Source of the DNA: Dermacentor variabilis
Lineage: Eukaryota; Arthropoda; Arachnida; Ixodida; Ixodidae
Length of the DNA: 64,000 nt
Direction: 5' to 3'
Assembly (NCBI RefSeq): GCF_050947875.1
Contig: NC_134576.1
Coordinates: 60,020,255 to 60,084,254, forward strand
Numbering within the stretch: the first letter of the stretch is position 1; each line of letters begins with the position of its first letter. A program made the translations under genes and the position numbers. Of this stretch, positions 45,720 to 54,791 are shown piece by piece. The notes under the pieces are model-generated. The model was not told the origin of the DNA, ran no database searches, and saw only the letters and a program-made list of their open reading frames with translations.

Positions 45720-45961
45720 GTGCCCATACAAAAGACGACAGACACCTATAGTAATACCGTTATCAAGGCTAAAGCCTTAATTGACTCATGGGTCGATAAA
45801 TCGGCCGTGCGGCGTTATCGCGAAATTGACCGTCTGGCGTTATGGTACCAAATTTCAAACACACCAGAACTGATGGTGCCGCCCCACCACCACTGGTGAG
45901 AGTTGAAGCAGCCTAAATAAACAGTGGCCACAGCCGCTACCTCTTCACGCCTCCTCCCACA
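45720..45961 (+). mobile_element. 5' LTR of a decayed LTR retrotransposon (3' part certain)
   Basis: The last 51 bases (45911-45961: GCCTAAATAAACAGTGGCCA through CGCCTCCTCCCACA) match the end of the 3' LTR at 47096-47295 at about 42 of 51 positions, and include AATAAA. It ends in CA and is followed directly by a primer-binding site. Upstream of 45911 the two LTRs cannot be aligned, so the start is unknown. Confidence 0.6.
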
Positions 45962-45963
45962 AA

Positions 45964-45980
45964 TTGGTGACCCGGACGAC
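45964..45980 (+). other. Candidate primer-binding site
   Basis: TGGTGACCCGGACGACC lies two bases after the LTR CA end. TGG is complementary to the CCA end of a tRNA, as required for minus-strand priming. The tRNA was not identified. Confidence 0.55.
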
Positions 45981-46930
45981 CGAGCCCAGATATGCCAGCG
46001 TCAGCGCACCGACTCTACCAAGGCGAGTGACATGGCCTTACGCAGACAGGCAGACATAGGGTCCCGCAGTTGTAGGGTGTCCCGCAATTCTACGTCGATG
46101 TCTGGTTCACCCAGTTGGACAGCCGCTCACGTCTCAACAAGGTTCCAGGCTCCGGCTGCCACCCCCTGCTCCGACTTTGACGACTTGCGGGCAGCCGTCC
46201 TTGCTCACTTCGCCACCTCAAGCGCTCAGTCACAACAGCTCTCGCCATTTGAACCGTTGCGTCATTCCGCGTCTTGTCGCCCCAGATCACGTACCTCCAC
46301 CCGTGACGATCGTCAGAACGTGTCGGCGCCAGCATCAAACCTCTACTCGGTCCGTGAGCCTCGTTTCCAACTCAAATGCAACTGCGCGACGACTCTCTCC
46401 TATTATTTGACTGGGCCAAACGAGAGCGCTTTAGGCTATTCTACGGTCCGCCGCTGTCCTTCCTTGGAAGTTCCCGCAAGATGTCGGCTTTCCGTTCGGG
46501 AGCACCTCACTCATCACCGATTCAGAGACTCTCCCACCGGCTCCACTAGGTGCAAATTTCACTCGCGTTGGCATGGTGACGCCATAAGCCCAACCTCCGC
46601 GATGCCTTCCACGACCACCGCAACCCGCGGATACACGGCCTACCGAAGTTTTGCAGGAGCCAGCTCTGTCATCTGGTTTCTTCAACTTGAGACTCACTTC
46701 TACGTCAACAGCGTGAGTGACCAATGCTTGCATTATCTCCCCACAAGTCGCTAGGTGCCAGATAATCTCCTTCCTGAGCTTTGACTTCTACCAGGCCCCG
46801 GTATCAACGTGACCCTGCGGCAGGTCGTCAACGCGAGATGAAGTCCTCAAGGCGCAAGACAATGCGCCCTGAGTCTAGACTTCGTGTCCCTACGGCACAC
46901 AGGCGCGCAACGCCTGTGTGCACTCTTTCG
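45981..46930 (+). pseudogene. Gag remnants of the LTR retrotransposon
   Basis: Two gag-like N-terminal blocks occur in different frames: QFYVDVWFTQLDSRSRLNKV at about 46085-46145 and IWFLQLETHFYVNSVSDQ at about 46672-46730. Both resemble the LPxF...WFxQLExxF motif near the start of arthropod Ty3/gypsy Gag. A decayed Cys/His-like stretch (CVHSFGFHCRHP frame) lies near 46915. A 276-codon open frame crosses the region but does not follow the gag blocks. No protease, reverse transcriptase or integrase is present, so the element is a deletion derivative, perhaps moved by relatives. Two gag starts suggest a rearranged or composite element. Confidence 0.5.
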
Positions 46931-47095
46931 GTTTCCACTGCAGACATCCCGACGAAGGACTGAACTTCCTTACCCGCACTTCTTAACGGTCGCTTGAAAT
47001 TACCACTTGTGCATGTAGGCCCGCAGTCTCTCTTCTTTCCATACGCGCGCCTTTTGAACACGTCTCAATCGCGCTTTGCACTAGGAGGCGGGCCC

Positions 47096-47295
47096 TGTAG
47101 CGGCGCGACTATCGGCTCTAGAGCCGGTGAAGAAGAAGACGGCTCACGTGCATGGAACGCGAGAAACAGAACACGCTAGCGCGCTCGACGTGAGTGGCCA
47201 CAGCATCGGCCGCTCCCGAGATCGTGCGGCACCATGGATGGCCGGCCTAAATAAACCGTGGCCATGGCGGCTGCCTCTACGCGCCTCCTCCCACA
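47096..47295 (+). mobile_element. 3' LTR, 200 bp, preceded by a polypurine tract
   Basis: Begins TGTAGCGG directly after a purine-rich AGGAGGCGGG tract (about 47084-47093) and ends ...CCTCCTCCCACA at 47295, with TG...CA ends. AATAAA lies at about 47246-47251. Only its last 51 bases align to the 5' LTR end. Confidence 0.6.
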
Positions 47296-48305
47296 GTATC
47301 GCCTGTTTTCGTTACATGGTAAGGCCTAGTGACATCGAGGGACAAACCTCGCCCATCAACGTACGTCTTACCTAAGAAAGAACAAAAGGATGAAATCTCC
47401 ATCAAAAGTCAGGGGGTGTTCATTTTATTCCTTGTTTCTGAGATGGACGCAGAACCACTAACGTGAAGGGATCAAGCATAGTCCTTGGTGACGTGTTATT
47501 TTTATGACTAAGGGCATAATGAAATTTACCAAGTTTCATTTCCCTAGGCAAGTGAGCATGTACTCTCGCACATCACAATAACTTTGTCTAATTTACTTTT
47601 TGTTTTGTCACGTAACATTGTTATTATTTGTTGGTTCCCTTTCGCTATAGTTTCCAGACATTTGACAACCGCTCAAGGCCTGCCAACGAGCCGTATGCGG
47701 TACTCCTTGAAGTGTAAGCGGTACTGCTCCGCTGTTGTATGGTCAATTTTGTGGCATTAAGACCATCTGATTGCACTTAATAAATGATAAACTCTCCTAA
47801 AATTTATTCATTTGTACACAAAACGAATGACATTTTCGACGTCCATGAAAGAAAATGACGTAAGCCTGCAATCCTGCACTCAACCGCGCAACGTTACAAA
47901 CCTTCTTTTTTAAATTTTCTTAGCACGTTCTGCTTCTATTCCATCATGTCAAACCATTTGACACTGCTGATCCGTCACTTACTCATCGTACAGCTAATGC
48001 CGCATTTTGCTACATTGCTGCTAGACCACAATAAGAATACATCACAGCCACTACTTGATTGCTTATCGATGGCATAAAACGCATTCAGAAACTGGCTAAG
48101 GAACTTGGAGAAAACAAAAATGAAGTGTCTGTGGGCAACATTGGGTGCCACGTACCACGCGAGGCACGCTAGCCACAAGCACTCAGTTGATGGTAGTGCA
48201 GAGATGGCAGCCCACCGCCCAATTATGCTGCACTGTGACACCGCAACAATTGCAAAACAAGTCCTCTGTGGGACTTAGAACGACAGAAAGCTGAGCTAGT
48301 TGGTA
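47296..48305. other. No gene seen
   Basis: AT-rich interval between the LTR element and the Penelope-like element. Part of 48180-48305 may be the 3' terminal region of the latter. Confidence 0.5.
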
Positions 48306-48366
48306 AGGATTCATTATGCAAAAAGCGGTGAGGCGTGCAGACAGGACACAAGAGTAGAGAAGTGGA
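48306..48366 (+). repeat. 61-bp inverted terminal copy, left
   Basis: Begins AGGATTCATTATGCAAAAAG and ends GTAGAGAAGTGGA. The reverse complement of 54731-54791 differs by a single base (C against G at position 21 of the block). Similarity stops abruptly on both sides. Confidence 0.9.
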
Positions 48367-48463
48367 CAACACGAACGCCGACTATCAACTGAAGGGAGCA
48401 CTGAGGCGAAAAAAGAAAGAAGACACATCATCTGCGCAAGCTCAGGAATGGTATCACCACGTG

Positions 48464-48945
48464 TCATTCGGGTACATGCGTCGGTCTACGTGAGAGATAA
48501 CTGCTAAGGCATTTAATCTCTTCCTTATGTAAGGTAATCGAAGGCTGACTCACGCACGCACTTCCACCGTTATACATATACCATGCCTCTACCATAGGAC
48601 ACGTATATTCATTCTTATGCCTGTACAATATCGCACATTCATCTAACTCTGGCGTGCAGTTACAATCTTGGCAATGTAGGGAAAGATTAGAAGGCGACCC
48701 ACTGGTTAACCCCATTTTATGCTCCATTAGCCTTTGATTGATACACTGCCCCGTTTGCCCTACGTAGAACTGGCCACAGCTAAGGGGAATGTTATCAACC
48801 ACACCCATACGACAGTCAGTAAACATGTTGTTCTTATTGTGCTTCACTGGACAAATATCTGTTGTTTTTTTGCCTTTTACCTGCTCCTCTTTTCTCTGCA
48901 CGGCAGCGCATATCTTACCTAGCTTATAGGGAGCAGTGAAAGCAA
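48464..48945 (-). pseudogene. Penelope-like element: GIY-YIG endonuclease end
   Basis: The minus-strand frame encodes a linker (APYKLGKICAAVQRKEEQVK, ICPVKHNKNNMFTDCRMGVV) and a GIY-YIG nuclease with IPLSCGQFYVGQTGQCINQR (about 48752-48775), LMEHK, HCQDCNCTPEL and MVEAWYMYNGG. This nuclease nicks target DNA for Penelope-like elements. It continues the reverse transcriptase remnant upstream, but a frameshift near 48930-48945 separates the two. The GIY-YIG motif itself (QFYVGQT) and the downstream Arg (INQR) look normal. Confidence 0.85.
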
Positions 48946-49818
48946 CATTAACATCATATCAACTTGCAACTTTTTAAGCCTGTGCGACACTGAATGAATG
49001 TACGGAATAGCCACTACTCTTTTTTTGCTATTACTGCTTTCTGTTCTCACGTGAGTCCCCCTCGAAACAGACTTCTTTAAGCGCTCAGCCACAGTGGCCA
49101 CTGCTACACTAGGATAACCTGCTTCTAATAGGCGCCGGACCTGCGCATTAAAATTGGCGCTCATATTGTGCATGCATGATCGGGTGAGAGAAGACTTAAG
49201 GCACGACATGGAAAATCGGTTTTTTACTACTTTAGAATGCCTGGATTGAAAGTTTAGGAAAGGCTTCGAAAATCTTGGGGAGTACTGCCAACAAACGTGA
49301 TTTTGTTCGAAGACCAAGGAAATGTCAAGAATCTGAATTACGCGTCGTCGAGGAAGTTCCTTGGTAAACTTTTATTCTCCTCCATAAAGCTTAAATTGCC
49401 AAATTACTGAGGTAGCAGCGGAATCGAATTCTTCCCTATTGCAGAAAATCAGGTAATCATCAACGTAACGAAATATCTTGATAACGCTATCACCTAAGGT
49501 TCTCTCTAAGCAGCTGTCAACCTTACTCAGGTAAATATTGCTAAGAATAGGGGCAACCTTTGATCCAATACAAATGCCGGATTTCTGCAGAAAAACGCAA
49601 TCTCTCCACCCAATCAGCGTCGACTTCAAGTACATTGAAAGAATGTCTAGAAAAGCTCCCGTGGAAACACCACATCTGTCAATAAAAGCCGACTCTTGCA
49701 CTTGTTCTTTAATGCTCTCATTTACGGAATTTAGCAACCCGTCATGCGGCAAGGAATAATACAGGTCTTGGATATCCATACTAAAAGTTGTACAATCACC
49801 AACTATCAAGGCTTGTGC
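48919..49818 (-). pseudogene. Penelope-like element: reverse transcriptase core
   Basis: In order on the minus strand: TFSMDIQDLYYSLPHDGLL, GVSTGAFLDILSMYL, QKSGICIGSKVAPILSNIYL and KIFRYVDDYLIFCN (YVDD catalytic motif at about 49451-49470). Next comes a TAA stop at 49372-49374, after which the same frame continues KFTKELPRRRVIQILDIS, FEQNHVCWQYSPRFSKPFLN and CLKSSLTRSCMHNMSANF to RVVAIPYIHSVSHRLKKL. The product would be the telomerase-related reverse transcriptase typical of this class. One nonsense codon, one frameshift and the LINE insertion at its upstream end inactivate it. Confidence 0.9.
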
Positions 49819-50872
49819 GAAATGTGGCCTCCGCGACCCACTAGCGGACCGTGAGTGTGAGCCCAAGTGTTTCCTGTGCGGGGGAGCTCATCCTACAGCG
49901 GCACCAGAGTGCACCAAAAAACTGAAGCGCGTACCGCAAAGGGGAAGACAGCGTATAAGACAACATAACCAGGTCACAGGGACCCCCAAGAAGAGATGGC
50001 TCAGTTCGGACCGAGAGAACTCTCACTCACCGGAGAGGTCCCGCTCGCGTGCCAGGTCGACCTCCCGAGGCCGATCCAACTCTAATAATAATAATATTTG
50101 GGGTTTTACGTGCCAAAACCACTTTCTGATTATGAGGCACGCCGTAGTGGAGGACTCCGGAAATTTTGACCACCTGGGGTTCTTTAACGTGCACCTAAAT
50201 CTAAGCACACGGGTGTTTTCGCATTTCGCCCCCATCGAAATGCGGCCGCCGTGGCCGGGATCCAACTCTCGGGGCAGAAAACAGGAGGAGAAGCAAAGCA
50301 CCAGCCAACAGAAGAGCAAGAAACAAACTTCAAGAAATGAAGGCGACAAAAACAAGGTGAGCTGGTCAGCAATAGCCTCCCAACACACACCTCAAATAAC
50401 TGCACAGATAACGCGCCTAGAACGAGAGCTAGAACTCATGAGAGTTCGCTTAGGCGACTTAGAGCGGGAGAATGCGATGCTAAAGCAAATGCAGTCGCAG
50501 CAACAGAACACACAGGCTAAACCGGCGCAATCAGAGCGAGCTTCGGGGCAAGCTGTACAAGCACCCCAAAAGCGCCCTAGAATACAGTTGGTCTAAACAC
50601 TCCAGACACAAATCCAAGAGACTTTCGAACACCCATTACCTTCAATAGCGCAATAGATCACCCAACAGGTGTCAGCCCAAATAACACAACAACTAACGCA
50701 ACAAATGACTGATTTTGAAGTGAAGTCCGACAAATAACTCCAGGCTCTGCAAATTGAAATCATGAAAACGGTGTGTAAGCAAATTACCGGAGCTAACATC
50801 AGAGAGAGAGCGGCGAAGCCATACGCCGGACCAGGGCTGGCAGCCATTGCACAAGAAAGCAACCATGCCTAA
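49819..50872 (+). pseudogene. I-type LINE ORF1 (gag-like), truncated and SINE-interrupted
   Basis: The frame enters at zinc knuckles, CAKCGLRDPLADRECEPKC and CFLCGGAHPTAAPEC, then an RS-rich stretch (SPERSRSRARSTSRGRSNS). It reads straight through the SINE at 50084-50258 and continues GRKQEEKQSTSQQKSKKQ, SWSAIASQHT and a Gln-rich coiled coil. Stops occur at 50594 (TAA), 50654 (TAG) and 50735 (TAA). Between them the same frame still reads sensibly to a natural-looking end at 50870 (TAA). ORF1 binds LINE RNA. The start is lost by 5' truncation. The natural stop overlaps the ORF2 ATG (ATGCCTAA, 50865-50872). Confidence 0.8.
50084..50258 (-). mobile_element. Ruka SINE inside LINE ORF1, 11-bp target duplication
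   Basis: On the minus strand it runs from CCCGGCCACGGCGGCCGCAT through TTAGGTGCACGTTAAAGAAC, CCCAGGTGGTCAAAATTTCC and AAGTGGTTTTGGCACGTAAA to a tail of AATATTATTATTATT. It lacks the whole tRNA-like head. GATCCAACTCT is duplicated at 50073-50083 and 50259-50269. SINE plus one duplication is 186 bases, exactly 62 codons, with no stop in the LINE ORF1 frame. Confidence 0.95.
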
Positions 50873-53800
50873 ACATAAACCAACTATAACAGAAAATTGC
50901 GAAATCTGGCAGTGGAACTGTCGTGGCTACCGTCGGAAAAGGGGACATTTAACACAGCTGGTGAGCTCACAGAGTGAGCCACCAGCTGTCATAGCCCTTC
51001 AGGAAGTCGGATCCCCTTCCAACCCTTCAGAGATACGAGGTGTACACACACCCGGATTCGGAGAAAGCAATAGCAACTTTGGCAGCGAAATCGATTACCG
51101 CAATCAAACACGATCCTTTTACCGACACGGATATTAACCATTTACTAATAGAAATCATATATAAAGGCCTGAACAAAAAGAGTGCCTTTATACTAAACAT
51201 TTACAGTCCACCAAGCCAGAGAAAGACAAAGTTTGACAGACTCTTGCAGGAAACTACCCGCCTGGTAAAGGGAAGAACACTGGTGATAGTAGGTGATTTC
51301 AATGCAAAAGATCCTAGTTGTGGATACCCGAAACAGGACGCCAAGGGCAGAAACATTCTGGAACAAACAGAAGAACTCGACATGACAATTATAACGGATC
51401 CTGCAGGGCCCACTAGACAGGGCAACAGTGTGAGCATGGACACCAGCCCTGACCTCACGATAGTGCAGAATTGTGAAGATGCGCAATGGATAAACACCCT
51501 AAATGATTTAGGCAGCGACCATTACATCATCAGCACAACAATCCGGACTGGGAAAATAAAACAACACATAGGAATAGCCAAAATTACCGACTGGGTGAAA
51601 TACCGCCGGATGCAGAGCCAGCAAAGCACCACAATCGATGATTCAAGTAAATGGTGTGAAAGGTTACGAACACAAAAGGATAAAGTCACAAAAGAAATAG
51701 CCCGCACATGTGAGATACCTGAGATAGACCCTCACTTACTGCATCTCTGGGAGGCACGCAGAGGACTAACAAAAAGATTAAAGCGACAGACACAGAACCG
51801 GAAGCTAAAGGTACGCATTGCAGAAATTACCCGCAAAGCAGAAGACTACGCAACGCAACTAACTACGTCCGATTGGGAACGCTTCTGTGACTCCGTTAAT
51901 GACACACTGAGCACCCCAAAAACTTGGCGCATACTAAGAGCAGTTATGGAACCAACAAAAACCAAGAACGAGGGCTGTAAAGCGGTGGAACGGCTAATCC
52001 ATACGTACCCAGGGACGGAACAAGAACTCAAAGAAGAATTATATAACAAGTGCTTCGGAACAGACCCATCTCCCCCACCCTGTGTGACCAAATACGGGGG
52101 GGGGGGGGCGCCTCACCCTGAACTCGATGAACCCATCTCCATCGAAGAAGTTATAGCTGCCATTGCGAAAATGACCCGAAACACAGCGGCAGGCAAAGAC
52201 CGGATAACTAATCCCATGATTCGAAACCTAAGTGATGAGGCGTTACAGGCCTATACTACCTTTATAAATGAACATTGGCAACAGGGTACTATTCCAAGGG
52301 AGTGGAAGCACGCTCAATTAGTTTTAATTCCCAAGCCTGGCAAGAAATTAGCAATTAGTAACCTTCGACCAATCTCCCTAACTTCCTGTCTGGGGAAACT
52401 ATTCGAAAGAATAGTAAACTCTAGATTACAAAACTACTTGGAGGACAATGAAATCATTCCAGACACTATCTTTGGATTCAGACCCAAGCTCAACTCAAGA
52501 CATCCTCCTACAGTTGAAGGAAGAAGTCCTGACAAATATACCAAAATCAATCGAACACGTTGTCATGGCCATCGACATAAGAGGAGCTTTTGATAACGTA
52601 AGCCACCAAGAAATACTCGATGGCCTGGCTGCAACAAACCGCGGAGAGCAGATATACAACTATGTTCGCAGCTTTTTAAACAAACGAACCGCTGAGATTA
52701 AATTTGGTGCAGTAGAAATCAAGACTTTCAACGCACCCAATAAGGGTACTCCCCAGGGCGCAGTGATCTCGCCAACGCTGTTTAACGTGACGATGATAGG
52801 CCTTGCAAGAAAACTACAAGCCATCCCGGGTATCCAGCACGTCCTATACGCGGATGACATTACAGTCTGGTGTGTCACTGGTTCGCTACGTGAAAAAGAA
52901 GAACGATTACAAGCAGCTGCCTGTGAAATCGAGACATACGTGCGAGCCAGAGGGCTGCAATGCGCGTCAGAGAAATCGGAGATTATGCGAATCTGGAAAG
53001 GCAAAGGGAATCGTAACGTCCCGATGGATTCTGCCCTTAAATTGGAAATCAGACTTGGCAATGATGCAATACCTGAGAAGACCACAATCCGGGTACTAGG
53101 CATGTGGCTACAATCAAATCAACACTGCCAACACGGGCTTAACCTCATCAAGACGGCAACACAAAAAGTCGCGAGAATGATAAAGCGGGTAGCCACGAAA
53201 AGGACGGGGATGAAGGAATCAGACACCCTTTGCCTAATCAGAAGTCTGGTGGTTAGCCGCTTCATTTACAGCTTGCCGTATTACCAGCTAACGAAAACAG
53301 AGAGGGATGCGATCAATTCGTGCTTAAGGAAAGCCTACAAGATCGCCCTACAAATTCCGCAGTGCGCCCCAACCGAAAAACTCATGTCTCTAGGGATTCA
53401 TAATACTTTCGAGGAACTGGTAGAAGCTCAACTGATAACTCAAAGAAACAGACTCGCACAAACGACCACGGGTAGGAAACTCCTTGGTAGACTCGGGCAT
53501 CACGAGCTCCTTGAAGAACACAACCAAACTGAACCAATCCCCACAATAATCAGAAACTGCATCAAAGTGGCGCCAATACCCAGAAATATGGACCCAACTC
53601 TACATGCAGGCAGAAGAGAAGCCAGAGCTGCATACATTGAAAAAACGCACGGCGACAAACCAAACTCCCGCTTCGTGGACGCGGCAAGATACCGAGGCAG
53701 GCAGAACAGAACGGTAGCTGCTGTCACTGACTACATGGGCAGAGAAATCATTAGCGCCGCCACTCACAACACCACTATCGTGGAAGCAGAAGAAATCGCA

Positions 53801-54442
53801 ATAGCCCTTGCTATCAAAGCGACGGAACCAAACCAACAACAAATAACCATCCTATCAGACTCTCAAGCGGCATGCAGAAGCTACCTCAGGGGACGAGTAT
53901 GCACCGCAGCCTATGGGATTAGACGAGATATAAAACCGCGAACCAGATTTCACCTTTTATGGGTACCCGGTCATGAGGGAATCAGGGGAAACGAAGAGGC
54001 TGATAGAGTAGCTAGTGCGCATGCTACACCCCACGGGTGCTCACAGGACGCCTCTGACGACCCGATCCCGATTGACCAGAACTACTCTGCAATTTTAAAC
54101 TATCACAGAGGAAATAGAATGAAGCTACCACCCCCAGATAAGAATCTCAGTAAGGAAGAACAGGTTACATGGAGAAAGCTGCAAACCTATACATATAACA
54201 ACCTGCACATTCTCCATAAAATTCGTCCGGAAAGATATACGGACACATGCCCATGGTGCGGAGCCACGCCAACCTTAGACCATATCTCATGGGCATGCAC
54301 GGCATATCCACAAAAGACAAACACAGAAATTACAGAGCATACACAATGGGAGGCGGCGCTGTCCAGCTCACAGGAAGAGGTCCAAAGGGCCATCATCCGA
54401 CAAGCAAGACGGCGCGTGGAAGCCAGTGGGGCCCTTGTCTAG
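50865..54442 (+). pseudogene. I-type LINE ORF2: endonuclease, reverse transcriptase, RNase H
   Basis: Three frames joined by two frameshifts, near 51035-51045 and near 52490. Endonuclease: IWQWNCRGYRRKRGHL, VIALQEVGS, LVIVGDFNAKDPSCGY, PDLTIV and GSDHYIISTTI. Reverse transcriptase: NTAAGKDRITNPMI, KHAQLVLIPKPGK, LRPISLTSCLGKLFERIV, IFGFRPKL, AIDIRGAFDNVSHQEIL, GTPQGAVISPTLFNV and VLYADDITVW (52847-52858). RNase H has all four acids: FVDAARY (53678), VEAEEIAIALAI, ILSDSQAACRSY and GNEEADRVAS. A CPWCGATPTLDHISWACTAY motif follows near 54246. TAG ends it at 54440. Catalytic motifs are intact, so apart from two single-base shifts this is a young copy. Confidence 0.9.
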
Positions 54443-54495
54443 GGGCTCCACCCATTGAGCGTTTTATTCTACAATAAAGTTGTTCTTCTTCTTCT

Positions 54496-54740
54496 CTTAA
54501 ATACTGAACTAGTGCCTGAGAGTTACGCAAGCAAAACGGGACTGAAAAATCTAGTGAAGGTAAGCAGTTCTGTAGGTAACTAGCGACACAGACCTGCCAC
54601 GTCCCTTTCTCTGGCACTATAGCACGAAAAGGAATTTCTTCCTTATGGGTCTTCGCCGAGAAAAACAGTTCTAAGGTGAGGGATTTCGCTCTCTTGACAT
54701 TACAGACTACCCCATCAAGATTATGTCTTATCCACTTCTC
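54496..54740 (-). pseudogene. Penelope-like element: N-terminal reverse transcriptase part
   Basis: The minus-strand frame reads NLDGVVCNVKRAKSLTLELF, FSAKTHKEEIPFRAIVPEKG and NSQALVQYLRE, then meets the LINE 3' end. The AKTHK..IPFR.IV block corresponds to the (P)K(I/T)HK....RPIV motif of Penelope reverse transcriptases, and the text resumes at 49818 with TFSMDIQDLYY. The polypeptide is cut upstream by the inverted 61-bp copy. Confidence 0.8.
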
Positions 54741-54791
54741 TACTCTTGTGTCCTGTCTGCACGCCTCACCCCTTTTTGCATAATGAATCCT
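54731..54791 (-). repeat. 61-bp inverted terminal copy, right
   Basis: The reverse complement of 48306-48366 with one mismatch. It lies exactly where the Penelope coding frame loses similarity to the family. Confidence 0.9.

Larger units (their letters stand above)
49819..54490 (+). mobile_element. I-type LINE with RNase H, inserted in the Penelope-like element
   Basis: A 5'-truncated non-LTR retrotransposon. It carries ORF1 with zinc knuckles, an ORF2 with endonuclease, reverse transcriptase, RNase H and a C-terminal Cys/His motif, and a 3' end AATAAAGTTGTTCTTCTTCTTCT near 54473-54495. The left boundary lies where the Penelope reading frame stops making sense (about 49806-49820). The target duplication is unclear. 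RNase H plus a gag-like ORF1 with CCHC motifs indicate the I superfamily. Confidence 0.85.
48306..54791 (-). mobile_element. Penelope-like element, split by a LINE insertion
   Basis: A minus-strand reverse transcriptase plus GIY-YIG nuclease element whose two coding parts (54740-54500, then 49818-48480) are separated by the plus-strand I-type LINE. Outer ends are 61-base inverted copies (48306-48366 and 54731-54791) differing at one base. Terminal repeats in direct or inverted orientation are known for Penelope elements. The 5' end is truncated within the protein-coding region. Confidence 0.85.

Noticed and set aside
45924..46754. 276-codon plus open frame as a single protein
   Set aside because: Gag-like blocks lie in other frames or only at its end, and it starts inside the LTR end. 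Treated as an open frame by chance within a decayed gag region.
50023..50388. 121-codon minus frame across the nested SINE
   Set aside because: It is the sense-strand open frame of the SINE plus antisense of LINE ORF1; not a separate gene.
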